This document shows positions 11,012-23,049 of a stretch of DNA of 64,000 bases, piece by piece. The position numbers and the translations under genes are program-made. Under the pieces are notes generated by a model that had not been told where the DNA came from, made no database searches, and saw nothing but the letters and a program-made list of their open reading frames with translations. The stretch covers positions 558,001 through 622,000 of the forward strand of contig JAJNNY010000002.1 of NCBI GenBank assembly GCA_022453515.1. The letters run 5' to 3'. This DNA comes from Astrocystis sublimbata (lineage: Eukaryota > Ascomycota > Sordariomycetes > Xylariales > Xylariaceae). Every line of letters begins with the position of its first letter. Position 1 is the stretch's first letter.

Positions 11012-12574
11012 CAGCATGTCTTGAACGAGATTGGTAGGAGGCCTCACTCGTGGATACACAATGCCGTCGTGATCGGGGCTCGACATCGTAGCTCTATGCA
11101 GCGCGGGTCTCGTGACGAGTCTTGGGATGGAATAGCTGTCGACGGCGATCAACGGCTTAGCATGCGCATCGCATCGCTGCTAGTCGTTTCTCGAAAGGAA
11201 GTACCGCGCCTGCTGTCGGCTCTCTCCTTTCCTCTCCGTCTCCAACCCTCCTGGGGGCCGTTCCCGTCCTCGATATTATTTTCGTCTTCTCCTCTCTTTC
11301 CCTCCTCTGTCCGTCAAGGTCAGGCATCTATGCATTGGCGTCTTCGTAGCTCCATGACCCAACGACACTTTGTGCTCTCCCATGACCGCGTTGTATCTCG
11401 AGCTGGTACGCCTCCCCCATTCGGCAGGGATTCGGGCAGGTGGTGGGCGCAGCGGACTGGCCCGCAGCCTGCAGAGCAACATCGAAACTTGCGGGGTCTG
11501 GCTGGCTTTCGCGTGGTCAGTCGCCTTGCATGCTCTCTTGCCAAGACAATCCCCTGATTTGTTAATCCCATCGTCCGACATCCCAGAAGGCATCCCGCGC
11601 CGTCTTGGCCCTCTCGGCCCTCGCGCAGGGATGGGATGGAATGCTGCAAGCTATGACACCATGATTTCATGCCTCACCTTTCGAGCTTTTTGCATTGATT
11701 AACGGAGTCATTTGCCTCGAGTCTAGCAAGCCTTGGCGAAGGAACACGGTCCGTACCTGGCGCTTATGTACTGTGGCCGACTGGCACCGCGCGCTAATGG
11801 CGCAGAATTGCTTGTTCTTCTCCTTCTGTACGGCTGCCTCGCTCGGCATATCAAAAACACCGGCACCTAATTTACCTCTAGCCCCAGACGGTCGCTCGTG
11901 CTCTGCTTTGGGAGGCCGGGAGGGATTGGAGGTCTATGAGTGGTCCGTACGAGTATGGCGAATGTCAGGCACCGCACATGCTCGCATGACATGACACTCG
12001 GCTACCTCGCTCTTTGCTCTATGCAGTGGCTAGCCTCTCTCAGAACTGAACATTCTACATGCCTTACATCTCTGGCCTGACATGCCCCCAACACACATAA
12101 CAAAAAAGTCGGTGGACGTACTCGTACACTGCCGCCGCCTTAACTGATGGGAAATCGGGAAACCGGTAAACTACGGAAGGCTAGCCTTCCATCTGTGCCT
12201 AGCACGTCACAGTAGTACACAGGAGGACTAGCATGCCGACTAGGGCGACTTCTCACCCCAGCTGACATCATTATTCGTTCGTTCCACGATGGGGGCGTCT
12301 GAGGAATCACCCAAGACGCCAGAGTCTCCTATCTGCTTATGTGGTACTCATATGCGTGTGTCTGGGTCTCTCCACTCCTAAATCGTGTGCGGAGTGACCT
12401 GCCCAGTACTTGCCTTCCACGTTTTGTTTGTTCGCCTCAAAGGCGTGTCTTACATATATAAATCTTTGTTGATTTCCAACATTCCCCCCGTCTACTAGCA
12501 TTTCAAGTTTAGTGCCTTGCTGCTGCTGCCCATTGAGCATAAGTTGCCGTAGAGCATCGTGACATCAAGTAGCC

Positions 12575-15500
12575 ATGCCTTCACTTTTCGGGGACGGCGT
12601 TGTCGAGACCGATTTCCCCGGCAGGACGGAAAAGGGAGCCTGCAGACCGCAGGAGAGCGTGGCAAAGGGCCTGGTAGACATCATCGACATCCGCCGAGAC
12701 ACCGTCAAAGCCAACCTCAAAGAGGAGATTCTGAGGCTCTTCCATACCGAAGAGCTGCCTCGCCAGCTCCCCACTCTATTGCTCTACGACGAGAAGGGCC
12801 TACAGTTGTTCGAAAAGGTCGGCCTCCCTGCCTCTGGCCTCTTCTCACGAGCACAAAGAGACTGACTGCCCCTCAGATCACCTATTTGGAGGAGTACTAC
12901 TTGACCAATGCCGAGATCGAGGTGTTGCAGCGCTCAGCGACTGCCATCGCTGCGAAAATCCCTTCAGGCTCCATGGTGGTTGAGCTCGGCAGCGGGTGGG
13001 TCACAATATTCTCTCTCTCCTTTGCTGCGCCAGAACATCTATCCATTGACACGTACCCAAGCAACTTGAGGAAGGTTAAAATTCTGCTCCAGGCATTTGA
13101 AGATGCAAAGAAAGATATCGATTATTACGCTCTTGACTTGTCGGAACAGGAGCTATACCGGACGCTGGCTCAGCTCCCCAGGTTTCAGCATATCCAATGT
13201 CATGGCCTGCTCGGTACCTACGATGACGGACGCGAATGGCTGATGTCGGCATCACACTCGGCCAAGAGCAAGTGTATCTTGCAGATGGGATCAAGCATTG
13301 GTAAATTCCCACCGTCGTTATTAGTGGAAGAAAGCAAAGAAACGTAAGCATTTGGAGTGGAAGACGTTGACAGGCCCAAATAGGCAATTTCTCCCCCTCT
13401 GATGCCGCCTCCTTTCTGCGAGGTTTTGCCGACGTCCTCCAGCCACAGGACTGTCTGCTCATCGGCGTGGACTCCTGTACCAACCCCTCAAAAGTATAGT
13501 AAGTCAGACCAGCGACGCTCACCTCCGTCTTGGGAACTACCAGCAGCTAATACAACCTGCACTATAGCCACGCATACAACGGTTAGTCACCTGATCCCTC
13601 CTCACTGGTTGCACAGGGTGGACCATGGCTGATGTTGTTTTCCTACGCCGTGGTAGACGAAGAAGGCATCACGCATGAGTAAGTGTATACCATGCCATCA
13701 ATAGCCGGCCCTTTCCCCTCCTCGTAAGCTCTGACCGGCTCCAGGTTCATTCTGCATGGGCTGAAGCATGCCAATGAGATTCTCAAAGACGCCGTCTTCA
13801 AGCTCGAAGATTGGCGGGTGATTGGCGAGTATGTATACGACGGCGAGGGAGGGCGCCATCGGGCCTTTTATTCGCCCGTGCGCGACACCGTCGTCATGGG
13901 AGAGACGATTCGGGCCCAGGAACGCATCCAGGTCGAGCAGAGCTTCAAATACTCGAGGGACGCTCGTGACGGCCTGTGGAAAGCGGCAGGCGTATTGGGG
14001 ATGGACAGATGGATGACAGACGACGAAGACTACGGTAAGCGTTATCCAATGACGGCGCTTCGCCTGCACAACCTACACACGCTCCGAAAGGAAACATGGG
14101 GTTTTTTCGTCATTTGTCGGCGCCGTTTCCGCGAATAGGCAGGCCGCAAGCTTTCACCCCAACTCTGGTCATACCTAGGCCCACTTAGGGGCCGAGGTGT
14201 AGAGAGGTTCTTTCCGGTGTGCCTATTAATATCCCTTATGCTTCTCTTGTTGGTTACATTTTGCGGGGGTGGGCTTCTTCACTTTTTTTCTGGGTACCCG
14301 GGGCCATAGGCACGTCTCGCTCGTACTGCAGAACTGGGGTCAACTGACAATATGCACAGGCTTGCATCTGCTGATCAAGAACCCCTTGTCGTTCAGCCTA
14401 AAGCCGTTGGAATACGCTCAGGAGAGCGTGCCCCTGATGAGCGACTGGAAGAGCCTCTGGGCTGTGTGGGACACCATCACCCGACGAATGCTGCCCAACG
14501 AAGAGCTGCTCGACAAGCCTATCAAGCTTCGAAATGCCTGCATATTCTATCTGGGCCATACCCCGGCGTTCCTGGATATCCAGTTGACAAAGACCACCAA
14601 GGCCGGCCCTACTTTGCCTCAGTACTATCACTCGATCTTCGAGAGGGGCATAGATCCAGATGTCGACAACCCCGAGAACTGTCACGCGCACTCGGAGATC
14701 CCGGACGAATGGCCCCTACTCGATGACATCTTGGCGTACCAGAGCCGGGTCAGGGCCAGGCTGAGCAGTCTGTACGACCAGGGAACTGAGGCCATCCCCA
14801 GAAACGTCGGCCGGGCGATATGGGTCGGGTTCGAGCACGAGCTCATGCACATGGAGACTCTGCTTTACATAATGCTGCAGAGCGACAAGACGCTTCCACC
14901 ACCAGACAACCCGGCACCTGATTTCAGATCACTAGCGCGGCACGCCAAGCAGTCAAGGGTCGAGAATAAGTGGTTTGACATCCCGGCACAAGATGTCACC
15001 CTGGGCCTAGACGACCCCGATAACGACTTGGACTTCGATGGTCACTTTGGGTGGTAAGTGGCCCAGGCCGTCGTTCGGCCGACGTGTCATACCTAGACTA
15101 CCGGTTACATGCAACGGCCATGGCAATGGCAAGCTAACGCCCGTCATAGGGACAATGAGAAACCACAACGACAAGTGCACGTCCACGGCTTCCAAGCCAA
15201 GGGAAGACCAATTACCAATGAAGAGGTGAGACGAGCGCAAAAGATCGAATGATGACGTCCTGCTAACAGCCCACCAGTATGCCCGCTACCTGTACGAGAC
15301 CAAGAAGGGGAACATTCCAGCGTCATGGGCTGCGGAGCCCGTGGAACGACAATCTGGCGAAGCCAATGGGGCCAATGGAACGAACGGGCTCGCCACCGCC
15401 GCCAATGGCAACCCGTTAGGCAATGGCGCCATCCTCCCTGCGTCGTGGTTGCAGGGCAAGTCCGTCCGCACGGTCTACGGCCTCATCCCTCTGAAGTACG

Positions 15501-16470
15501 CTCTCGACTGGCCCGTCTTCGCCTCCTATGACGAAGTCGCCGGCTGTGCGGCGTGGATGGGCGGGCGCATCCCGACGCTCGAGGAGGCTCGCAGCATCTA
15601 CGCCCACGTTGAGGCCATGAAGAGCAAGGAAGCCGAGAACAATCTCGGCGCCACTGTGCCGGCGGTCAACGGGTAGGTTTCCTCCACCTTGCAATGTCCT
15701 GTGTTTTATGTTATGTTATCTTGTTTTGTTATGTTCCTTGAAATGAACCGAGAAAGTCGTCATGGCCTTCCTTCCTAATACGAGAGATAAACCAGGCACC
15801 TCGTCAACGACGGGGTAGAAGAAACGCCCCCGTCACCACCCGATACCTCATCCCTGGTCGACGAAGAAGAAGAAGAAGAAGACGACGACGACGACAATGC
15901 ACCATGGCCCCTGGTGCAAGATGACGCCTTCGTCGACCTTTCGGGTGCCAACGTCGGCTTCCAGAACTGGCACCCCGTCCCCGTGACGGCGCGCGGCGGG
16001 CACCTAGCCGGCCAGGCCGAGATGGGTGGCGTCTGGGAGTGGACGAGCTCGCCGCTGAGGAAGCACGAGGGCTTCGAGCCGATGGCTCTATACCCCCTCT
16101 ACACAGGTACGTCAATCCAGGTCGGCCGATAGGCTGCGATATTTCGCCAGTCCAAACCCCGACAAAAACAACGCTGACTATATTGATCAATTCAGCCGAC
16201 TTCTTTGATGAGAAACACAATATTGTGCTCGGCGGCTCATGGGCTACTCACCCTCGCATCGCCGGGAGGAAATCTTTGTGAGTTTAGACCGTTTGATTCA
16301 TCTGCCCCCTGGACGCATACTTTATTTCTCAGACAGAAAACGTTATCCTCATCTCTGAGGGGTAATTCGTTGGAGTGGAAGAGCTAATGGGCTTCGAATA
16401 TAGCATCAATTGGTACCAGCGCAATTACCCGTACGCATGGGTTGGCGCTCGGCTGGTTCGAGACATTTAA
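12575..16470 (+). CDS. egt1: Egt1, bifunctional ergothioneine synthase (histidine trimethylase plus sulfoxide synthase)
   Basis: Model: join(12575..12817,12877..12995,13062..13300,13384..13498,13568..13581,13657..13678,13745..14034,14360..15053,15150..15225,15278..15672,15796..16106,16196..16277,16404..16470), 888 residues, close to other fungal Egt1. Residues to about 345 are the EgtD-type SAM methyltransferase (VDIIDIRRDTV, LFEKITYLEEYYLT, VVELGSGNLRK, LHGLKHANEIL). Next is a DinB-like region with the iron-binding HxxxHxE motif HELMHME (His507, His511, Glu513). The rest is the FGE-sulfatase/EgtB domain (PVFASYDEVAGCAAWMGGR, NVGFQNWHPVP, GGVWEWTSSPL, VLGGSWATHPRI, FINWYQRNYPYAW). In fungi this enzyme trimethylates histidine to hercynine and then joins cysteine to it as a sulfoxide; a separate lyase finishes ergothioneine, and none is seen here. 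All junctions keep frame and have GT..AG ends. Twelve introns include exons of only 14 and 22 bases; intron 7 is long (325 bases). An acidic E/D run near residues 750-760 (15866-15895) is low-complexity. Confidence 0.95.
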
Positions 16471-17051
16471 TGCACCTCATGAGATGTCGGCTCAGCTCTG
16501 TGATTTGGGAATGGGGAATTCACTGAGCCGGGATGACATTTCGAGACACACGAGTTCTGGCGGAAGAGTGAGTGATCATGGTACAATAAGATACGAAGGC
16601 ATCGTACTACATATACATATTGTGGGCGTGGTGTCTCTCTGGCCCTTGCCCTCCTTTGCACCATCAGACCCCTCCGACAATTCTCAACACCGTTCTTTAG
16701 CCCAGGTCCATTTGTGTCCCAATCTGTTTCGTGTACTTGGTCGTCTTTCGGTATCGCATCCCCTTCAGGTGGTACTTTTCTCTAAAAGCCGTCTATTGTT
16801 TGTATCTGCTTTGCTTCATGGGGCACAAAAAAAGGGGGGTGGCTGTTTCATTTCGCGCCAAAAGTTCTAATCTCTCGGTAGTTGGATAAGCAGACTGTCA
16901 AAATCACATCCACGAATAATTTGTGCATACCATACCTAGTAATTCAAACGCCCCGTGCTGGACCAACAATGACATGTGCGGGAATCTGGACTTCCTGCTG
17001 ATCCGTAATGACGTGAATGCTGACGCATACGATATGAACCATTCATTCTCC
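16471..17051. other. Convergent 3' intergenic region, EGT1 / eIF2B-alpha
   Basis: The two genes are transcribed toward each other, so this span should hold both 3' ends. An apparent open frame at 16442-16870 starts inside the last EGT1 exon in another frame and shows no resemblance to any family. Nothing else is supported. Confidence 0.5.
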
Positions 17052-18385
17052 TTAGCCAACAAACATGTCTATGACCTGGTGCTCCATTGCTACGGTTGAC
17101 TTCACGCCATGGTCACAAATAAAGCTCGTGATCAAGTCGGGTGGTGTATAATCGAGGGGCGACGCTGACCGGACTTCCTTCGCCCGCCTCTCGTCGTCGG
17201 TCTCAGGCGGTTCATGGACGTTTCTCGCGGGTCTGCTCCGTTGAAAGTCGAGCGGGTATTGCTGGTAGTTGCCACAGCCATAAGAAAACTGATCGACAGG
17301 ATATGTCTTCCCTAGCTTGTGCTGCTCGGCAGCAACATAGAAGGGTTTACCAAAGTCTTTAGCAAGCCTCGCAAGCTGGTACGTGCCAAGTCTGCTGATT
17401 ACACCACCCTGGGCAGTAATAACTTCGGCGCCTGCAAATACTACGTTCACCTTGGACATGATTTGTGCGACGCCTTCCTGGGGAATTGTCGCTACGGCAA
17501 TATTTTTGGCTCGCAGCGCGGCGATTACTTTGTTGCTCTCCGTCAGGCGGTTCTCGCTCACGGCATAGATGACCTTGAAACTTTTAGGAAGAGTACCGTC
17601 TACCCGCTCAACGGCGCGTCCGAGAAGCGTGCCAACGACGCGTGAACCACCATGTGTCAGAATTATGCCTTTCGATGGTATGAGGAGTCTACAATAATGA
17701 GGGGTTGTTGTGTTAGCGTTGAGACCCGACGGGCAGAGGCGAGGGGCTCACGAGGCGAGCAAGGCGAGCAAGACGAGCAAGGTGTGGGGGTTTGTAGGCT
17801 TCCCTGTGAATCTGTGGGCACATACCGTCCTTCGGAGGCAATCTTCTCTCTCGCATCCTTGGCCCTGGTGGCAAAAAGCCGGGCATTGCGCAGCAGGTGT
17901 TGACGGACGGCCTCGAATTGCTGGTCTTCACTCCGATTCCCGGAGCCAGAGGCAGAACCACCGCTACTGGGAAGCTGTCTAAGCTCCCGAAGCAGGTACT
18001 GCTTGAAGAACTCGCTGCCGTGACACGCAGCCATTGGGTTTGCAACGAGGGGGCTGTGCTTTAGCCTGTCCGACTGGTCCTCGACGAGTCTCATAGTCTC
18101 GAAGACGGTCGTGGCGGACGAGGCGCCCAGGGCTTCTATCAAAGCCTCAATAGCCGCCATCGGCATCGTGAGCTCGGGGTCCTCGGCGAGGAGGCGGAGG
18201 TATGTTGCGACGATACTGTGGGAGGACGGCGAGGTGAGTCGAGCGCTACAGAGACAGAGGCACAGAGGGTCATTGACAGAGCAAAGTCCAATGCAAAGAG
18301 ACACTCACTCGAAGGCGTCAACGTCCGGATTGCTGCGGATGGGCAGCTGGCCCGATTTGTCGGCCGTCGCGCCGTTGCTGTCCAT
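17052..18385 (-). CDS. gcn3: eIF2B alpha subunit (Gcn3-like)
   Basis: Model: complement(join(17052..17688,17826..18215,18309..18385)), 367 residues, slightly longer than yeast Gcn3. The fold is that of the eIF2B alpha/beta/delta regulatory family. The N-terminal helical part contains DIVATYLRLLAEDPELTMPMAAIEALIEAL. The catalytic-like Rossmann part contains IILTHGGSRVVGTLL, VIYAVSENRL, VFAGAEVITAQGGVISRLG and GKPFYVAAEQHK. The C-terminus has the conserved DYTPPDLIT. eIF2B is the guanine-nucleotide exchange factor for eIF2, and the alpha subunit senses phosphorylated eIF2 in the general amino-acid control response. Both introns are supported by donors GTGAGT and GTATGT and by restored frame (DAFDIVATY; SEGRLLIPSKG). 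An insertion before DYTPPDLIT, rich in Arg and Glu, differs from the yeast protein. The gene ends convergently with EGT1, and its start is about 880 bases from the GDI stop. Confidence 0.94.
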
Positions 18386-19263
18386 CGTACGCGGGCGAGT
18401 GTCTTTGTGGACGTTCGTGTGCGGCTTGTTGAACAGAATGGCGCAAACGTGATTCGGAGGAGAGGATCTGTAGAGGGACTCTGTAGGGGAACTAAAGACG
18501 TCTGGGTGCAGTGATTCTGGACGAGGCACGATTTCTACCATTTACGTTAGTAGGTAAACTTGAAGTTGCCGACATTGGCTTTCTACCATGTGGTGAGTCA
18601 AATCGCGGGGGGGGGGGGGGGCAATAATTATGGCAAGCTCCAGCTACGCCTCGAGCGCCCGCAATAAATACCTACATGAATGTACCTGGCCGCCACGCTA
18701 AGGCTGGTAGGTAGTACACGGAGGTGCATACTAATTTAGGCAGATCCTACATGGGTAAGGTGACTGACTGCCTGTCGGTCCTTTCACATGCGTGCCTCAA
18801 ACTTTCGAGCCTGAACATTAAGCAGTGTTGCTATCTACCTAAAGGTGCGGACTCTTCCGAGTCCCAAGTCTGCCTACATATATAGGTAGATATGCTGGCA
18901 AATCGCAACAGGTTCGGCAGGGGCTAAATTTCGCATTCACTTTTTCATCCTCACCGTACCGACCACAACCATCAACCTTGTGGGCAGGTTCGGACTAGAG
19001 AATGAAACATGAGTCTGTGTTACATCGTGACGATGACGACTGGCTGTGCCCACGTACCACATTACGGCTTTACGTACATCTGCGATTGATTGGGAACGGT
19101 TTTCAACCACACCAGGCTCGCCAGGCAAGAGTTCCAAGCTCCTCTTCCATCTGTAAACTGGCGCCACATATTGGTCAATGAGCTTTCCCTATCTACCTAT
19201 GTTTGCACCACCATGCAGCCCCGAATCATCCGGTACCTATATGAGTCTACTATTTCAATCCAA
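18386..19263. other. Intergenic region, eIF2B-alpha promoter and GDI1 3' end
   Basis: No gene is seen. It holds the poly-G tract at 18607-18621, several CCTAC/GTAGGTA motifs, and a copy of the dispersed CCAGGCTCGCCAGG motif at about 19112-19125. Confidence 0.5.
18607..18621 (+). repeat. Poly-G tract (15 G)
   Basis: An uninterrupted run of about 15 G residues on the + strand (poly-C on the coding strand), 220 bases upstream of the eIF2B-alpha ATG. The length may be imprecise, because homopolymers are error-prone in sequencing. Confidence 0.75.
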
Positions 19264-21168
19264 TCATTGCTCAGTAACCTCGAGATCCCGGAGACCCTCG
19301 ACCTTCAACTCCTCGCCTGTGGCACGGTAATAGATGTCCTTGACATCGTCTGTGGTCGTCTCGAAGTGTGATGTGGCGTCATAACTCTTCGAGAGGAAGA
19401 TGCTGTCGCTCTTGCCGTCATCGATGGGCTCGTAAAGCGGCATTGGTGCCCCCTGGGCATTTGTTAGCCATGCTGCGTCCCTGTTCTATGCAGTACAAGG
19501 TTTACTACTTACCATGAACTGCTCCTCGATCTTACCGAGACGGTCTAGACCAGGCTGTAACTCCAGGTGATGATTGGAGGTTGTCTCGGCGATTGTCGAC
19601 ACAATCGCAATGTAGTAGCCCTTGGGGCAGACGTTGTGCGCCGACGACACGCAGGCGATGTAAATATCTAGCCATTGATTAGTTTGAAGGTGTGGTGCGA
19701 GAAGGGGCACGTTTTTTTTTTGGGAAATTTACCGTTCTTGCGGCCGACTTGGGACTGGGGAATAATGAGCTGGCAAGAATCGCTATCATTGGTTCCGGCA
19801 AGTGGGTGTTTGAGTATGCAGATAGCCTTGAGGACGTGCCCGACAACCTTCACCTTGTCTGCGAAATAGGAAGGATCGCCTAGGATCATATCGGTCTTGG
19901 TCTCGAAGTTTAATTTCTCGCTACTGTCCGCGCTACCCATGGTGGCCTTGATACCAACAGCTTTCTTACCCTCATATATGACCTCGTCTATGGAGGTGTT
20001 GAGCATATATGTGCCACCATAGATAGCAGACAGACGGGCGAAACCCTGGGGCAACTCGCCCAGACCGTACAATGGGTAAATGTATGGCGACTTGCCATAC
20101 CTTGCCACCGAGTTTCCATAGAGGCGAATGCGGTCGATAGCATCCGGGGCCTGGCCTGGTGTGTTGATGTAGCTGTCATCCAAATACAACGCCATGGCGT
20201 GGCCGATGAAATCGCGGGTGCCAGCTTCAAGACCGAACTTGTCGTAGACTTCCTTCATGGTGGTTTTGCTCATGTCTAGGCCTGTCGGAGCACAGTCAGT
20301 CTACCAGTACTTGAACGGAAGCCTCGTGACCGGTTCCAATACTGCTTATGCTTACCCTTGTGTGTGGCAGAGTCTTGAGCGTCAAAAGTACCCACCCATT
20401 CGATGAAGCTCTTCATGCGGCGCTTCTCGAAAATACCCATGAGTGGCGACTTGAGAGCTTCACCGGCATCTGAGGGTACTTTGGCGACCGTGGCCTTGGG
20501 GCCGGTGCCCTGTTGCACGTAACTGCCAGCGACCTGCTTGAATTCGAGATAGCGGGTTACGTCGGTGGACACCAGGATGTTGGTCAGCTGGCCCGAGGAC
20601 ATCAGCAGCTTGGGTACCAAGTCAATGTTCCAGTCGTTGGCCCGCCCATATTTCTTCCACGGCTCCTCGCCCTGTGTGTAGTTTCCGTATTTCTTGAAAA
20701 GCTGTCTCGCGCAGGGGTGGTTAGCGATCACATGCTGAGGGGCAACGAAGGGGCCGAGGGGGTCGTATGTACCGCCTCGATGTTGACAGACGCAGCCTCT
20801 CTGGTTAAAACACGCGTTAGCCCAACAAACCACAAACGAGGACGACCACGGCTGCTTACCCTCCATAGTGATCGTTCCGATCGATGTGCAGGACCTTCTT
20901 GCCTTTGACACTCAGTACACTTGGAAGCGAACAGATCAGTCAACCGTCAGGGGTGTGTCGACAGGATAACAGAGGTTTCACCGCAGACCTACCCAGAGAG
21001 AATGCATTCGGTCAAGCCTGCTCAACGTTAGCCATCACAGGGGCTGCCAACAACCTTCGAACAAGGCAATCGATCACGGTTGCAAATAGTGCATGACGAG
21101 TGCTATGCGGGGCGAAACATACCGGTGCCCAGCACAACGACATCGTACTTGGGGGCGATCTCCTCCAT
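19264..21168 (-). CDS. gdi1: Rab GDP-dissociation inhibitor (GDI)
   Basis: Model: complement(join(19264..19452,19513..19667,19733..20281,20356..20701,20773..20800,20860..20919,20993..21017,21123..21168)), 465 residues. It starts MEEIAPKYDVVVLGTGLTE with the FAD-fold GTGLTECILSGVLS (sequence-conserved region 1), then LHIDRNDHYGG. It continues with RYLEFKQVAGSY, EWVGTFDAQDSATHKGLDMSKTTMKEVY, and GGTYMLNTSIDEV, and ends ATGEELKVEG. GDI extracts geranylgeranylated GDP-bound Rab GTPases from membranes and recycles them through the cytosol for vesicle traffic; it is usually essential. The length and conserved blocks fit GDI better than the related Rab escort protein. Seven short introns are inferred; two exons are only 25 and 28 bases, both in the N-terminal Rossmann region. 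All junctions keep frame with GT..AG ends. Confidence 0.95.
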
Positions 21169-22144
21169 GGTGGGCAGTAGAGCGTCGAGGTGATGATAGG
21201 GGTGGAAGGTAGTAGAGAAGATAGCTTTCGGGGTGTCGAAATCGTCAATGTTCGCGGATATCCGGGGAGATTGCTCGACACCAGGCCAAGCACAGAATCT
21301 TTTTGTTCGGGTATCGGTGAGTTAAAAGGAGTATGTATGGGTTGATGTGGTTGTCCTCTGGTCCAGCCCGGTTGGATGAGGGGCTCGTTGCTGGCAGTGA
21401 TGCACTGATGCTCGAGGCCCGCCAGCAGGTTCCGTCCAGCTACCTGTACCTAAGGTAGGCTATAGGTACCTGCCTGCAGCCTAGCCTACCAGGCAGTACT
21501 TATAGGTACCTCCCTCGCCCCCTAGGCAGGCACCCGAGTGCACCTACAAATGCGTGTACTCGTAGGTAGGCTACCTACAATGGGGGGTAGCTATGGCCAA
21601 TCAATGACGGAATTGGTCTAAGTCGACACCCTCGGCACCCACCCCATGCGGGCACTGCTCTACTACACGTTAGCGCTTGCCCCGCAAAGCGATAACCCGA
21701 TGACTGGCTCGACGGGGCCATTGTCTCAATCTGGAAGCGTCTCACTCCCCCAGGTCTGGGTCATCAAGCAGCAAGGCAGAGAGCCTCTCCGAGAACGCAC
21801 AGAATCGGTTACGGTGTGGTCGTGGTCGTAGTCGGCAGCTTGCACTGGTTTTTTTTTTTTTTTCTTTCATTCTTTGGTTTCTAATGATAAGCATGGCCCA
21901 GGGCAACAAACCTTTTTGTCGCATAAGAGCCCTTGACTTGACTCATGGCCAACAACGCTGCCCATCATGGAGAGAATTATACTAATATACACCAAATGTA
22001 CATCACGTAGCTTCGCTGCCCAGCTAGGCACCGAGGGTCTCATCCTATGTGCACGAAATCGCACTTTTCTACACAACACAGGCTTCCCACCCCAAAGCTC
22101 TAAAGCGACTATCATTGTTATTGGCTTGGTTCCGCCATAAGCTT
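21169..22144. other. Intergenic region between GDI1 and MRPL4
   Basis: This is the GDI1 promoter and leader side and the MRPL4 3' side. It is rich in GTAGGTA/ACCTACC motifs around 21440-21600 and has a T15 tract near 21849-21863. No gene is supported. Confidence 0.5.
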
Positions 22145-23049
22145 TCAGGTTCGCGCTGTCGGCTGTTGGGCCCCCGCAGGTTTCGACGTAGTGGTTGACG
22201 ATCCTGCGTCCGAAGGTATACTGCCCCGGGGCTCTTCTGCCATAAAGCCCGACGGCGGTATTTGCTCTGCAGACCCACCTTGGCTGCTTCCCTCAGACGC
22301 AATGTCGTGCTCCTCGAGGTAGCCTGTTGGCGTAAAGGGGCTTCGAACGTTGCTGAGATCGATCTCGGGGTCTTTCTCGGCCAACTTCCTTGCATCTTCC
22401 CATACATACCACCGCTCGGTCAGTGCATGCCTAATTGACCCCATCGTCTTGTGGACCTGTTGGCGGAAGAGTTTGTTAGTAAAGAAGAGCGTAGGGCAAC
22501 GTCAAGGTGCGCAAGGTGACCTACTTCTGCTAGTCGAATAACGCCCTCTTCCTCACTGCGGGGGAGCTCGAGGCGATTCCTTTCCTTGCGTGCGGTCACC
22601 AGGCGGTTCTGTTCCTTGATGCATGCCCACCACAGCTTGTGCAGATCTTCCCAGCTCTTGTTCCGCAGTTCTTCAACGGCCCATCCACGACCGTGTTCGG
22701 CGTTCTCATCAGGCGTCAACAGCGCCTTGTCCTTCGAATAGAAGAAATCCCAGAGCCCATGGTTTGGGTCGACCTCAATTTTGGGCTTGTACTTGGCAGG
22801 CTTTGGTATCTCGGACTTGTCAATGTTCATTCGGAAGCGAGTGCCCGACCGGTATATGCTACTGAGTCCACGCAGGCGGTTGTTGTCGCGGCGCGGTCGT
22901 CGGTTGTTATACTCTGGCGTCGATGAGAAGCAGCATTTCTGGGGTGTCGGAGAATGAGGAGTCCATGCTATCACGCTGGCACCTGGAAATCGTTTCGCAC
23001 AGTGGACCAGCGAGCTAAGTGAAGGCCGCATGGGGCCTGGTGATGCCAT
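22145..23049 (-). CDS. mrpl4: Mitochondrial large-subunit ribosomal protein uL29m (MRPL4/MRP-L47)
   Basis: Model: complement(join(22145..22456,22525..23049)), 278 residues. The MRP-L47 (uL29m) core is plain: HGLWDFFYSKD, GRGWAVEELRNKSWEDLHKLWWACIKEQNRL and VHKTMGSIRHALTERWYVWEDARKLAEKDPEI. The first roughly 60 residues are rich in Arg, Ser and hydroxylated residues with few acids, consistent with a mitochondrial targeting sequence. The protein belongs to the 54S subunit near the exit tunnel. The intron (donor GTAGGT, acceptor ACAG) restores RLAEVHKTMGS. The start is the ATG at 23049 (MASPGPMRPSL). The C-terminal 60 residues (TTTSKPAGAQQPTART) are a low-complexity fungal extension. Confidence 0.94.

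Larger units (their letters stand above)
8711..12574. other. GC-richer, microsatellite-rich intergenic region upstream of EGT1
   Basis: Composition changes to GC-rich near 8.7-8.8 kb. The span holds several simple repeats (listed separately) and no convincing gene. Open frames at 8951-9331 and 10829-11557 are judged non-coding: no family resemblance, and the second is built on a GA repeat. An AACCTTGAAGTA motif sits at about 10423 and the palindrome CCTACATGTAGG at 10537-10548. A TATATAAAT sequence near 12452 could serve the EGT1 promoter, about 120 bases before its ATG. Confidence 0.45.

Noticed and set aside
10829..11557. 242-codon + strand open frame
   Set aside because: It is created by a GA-rich repeat (Arg/Glu dipeptides) and shows no domain; the reverse strand is equally open in the same place.
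12559..13347. Alternative 262-codon frame at the EGT1 start
   Set aside because: It begins in another frame and only joins the real EGT1 frame after intron 1; splicing from the ATG at 12575 gives the family N-terminus.
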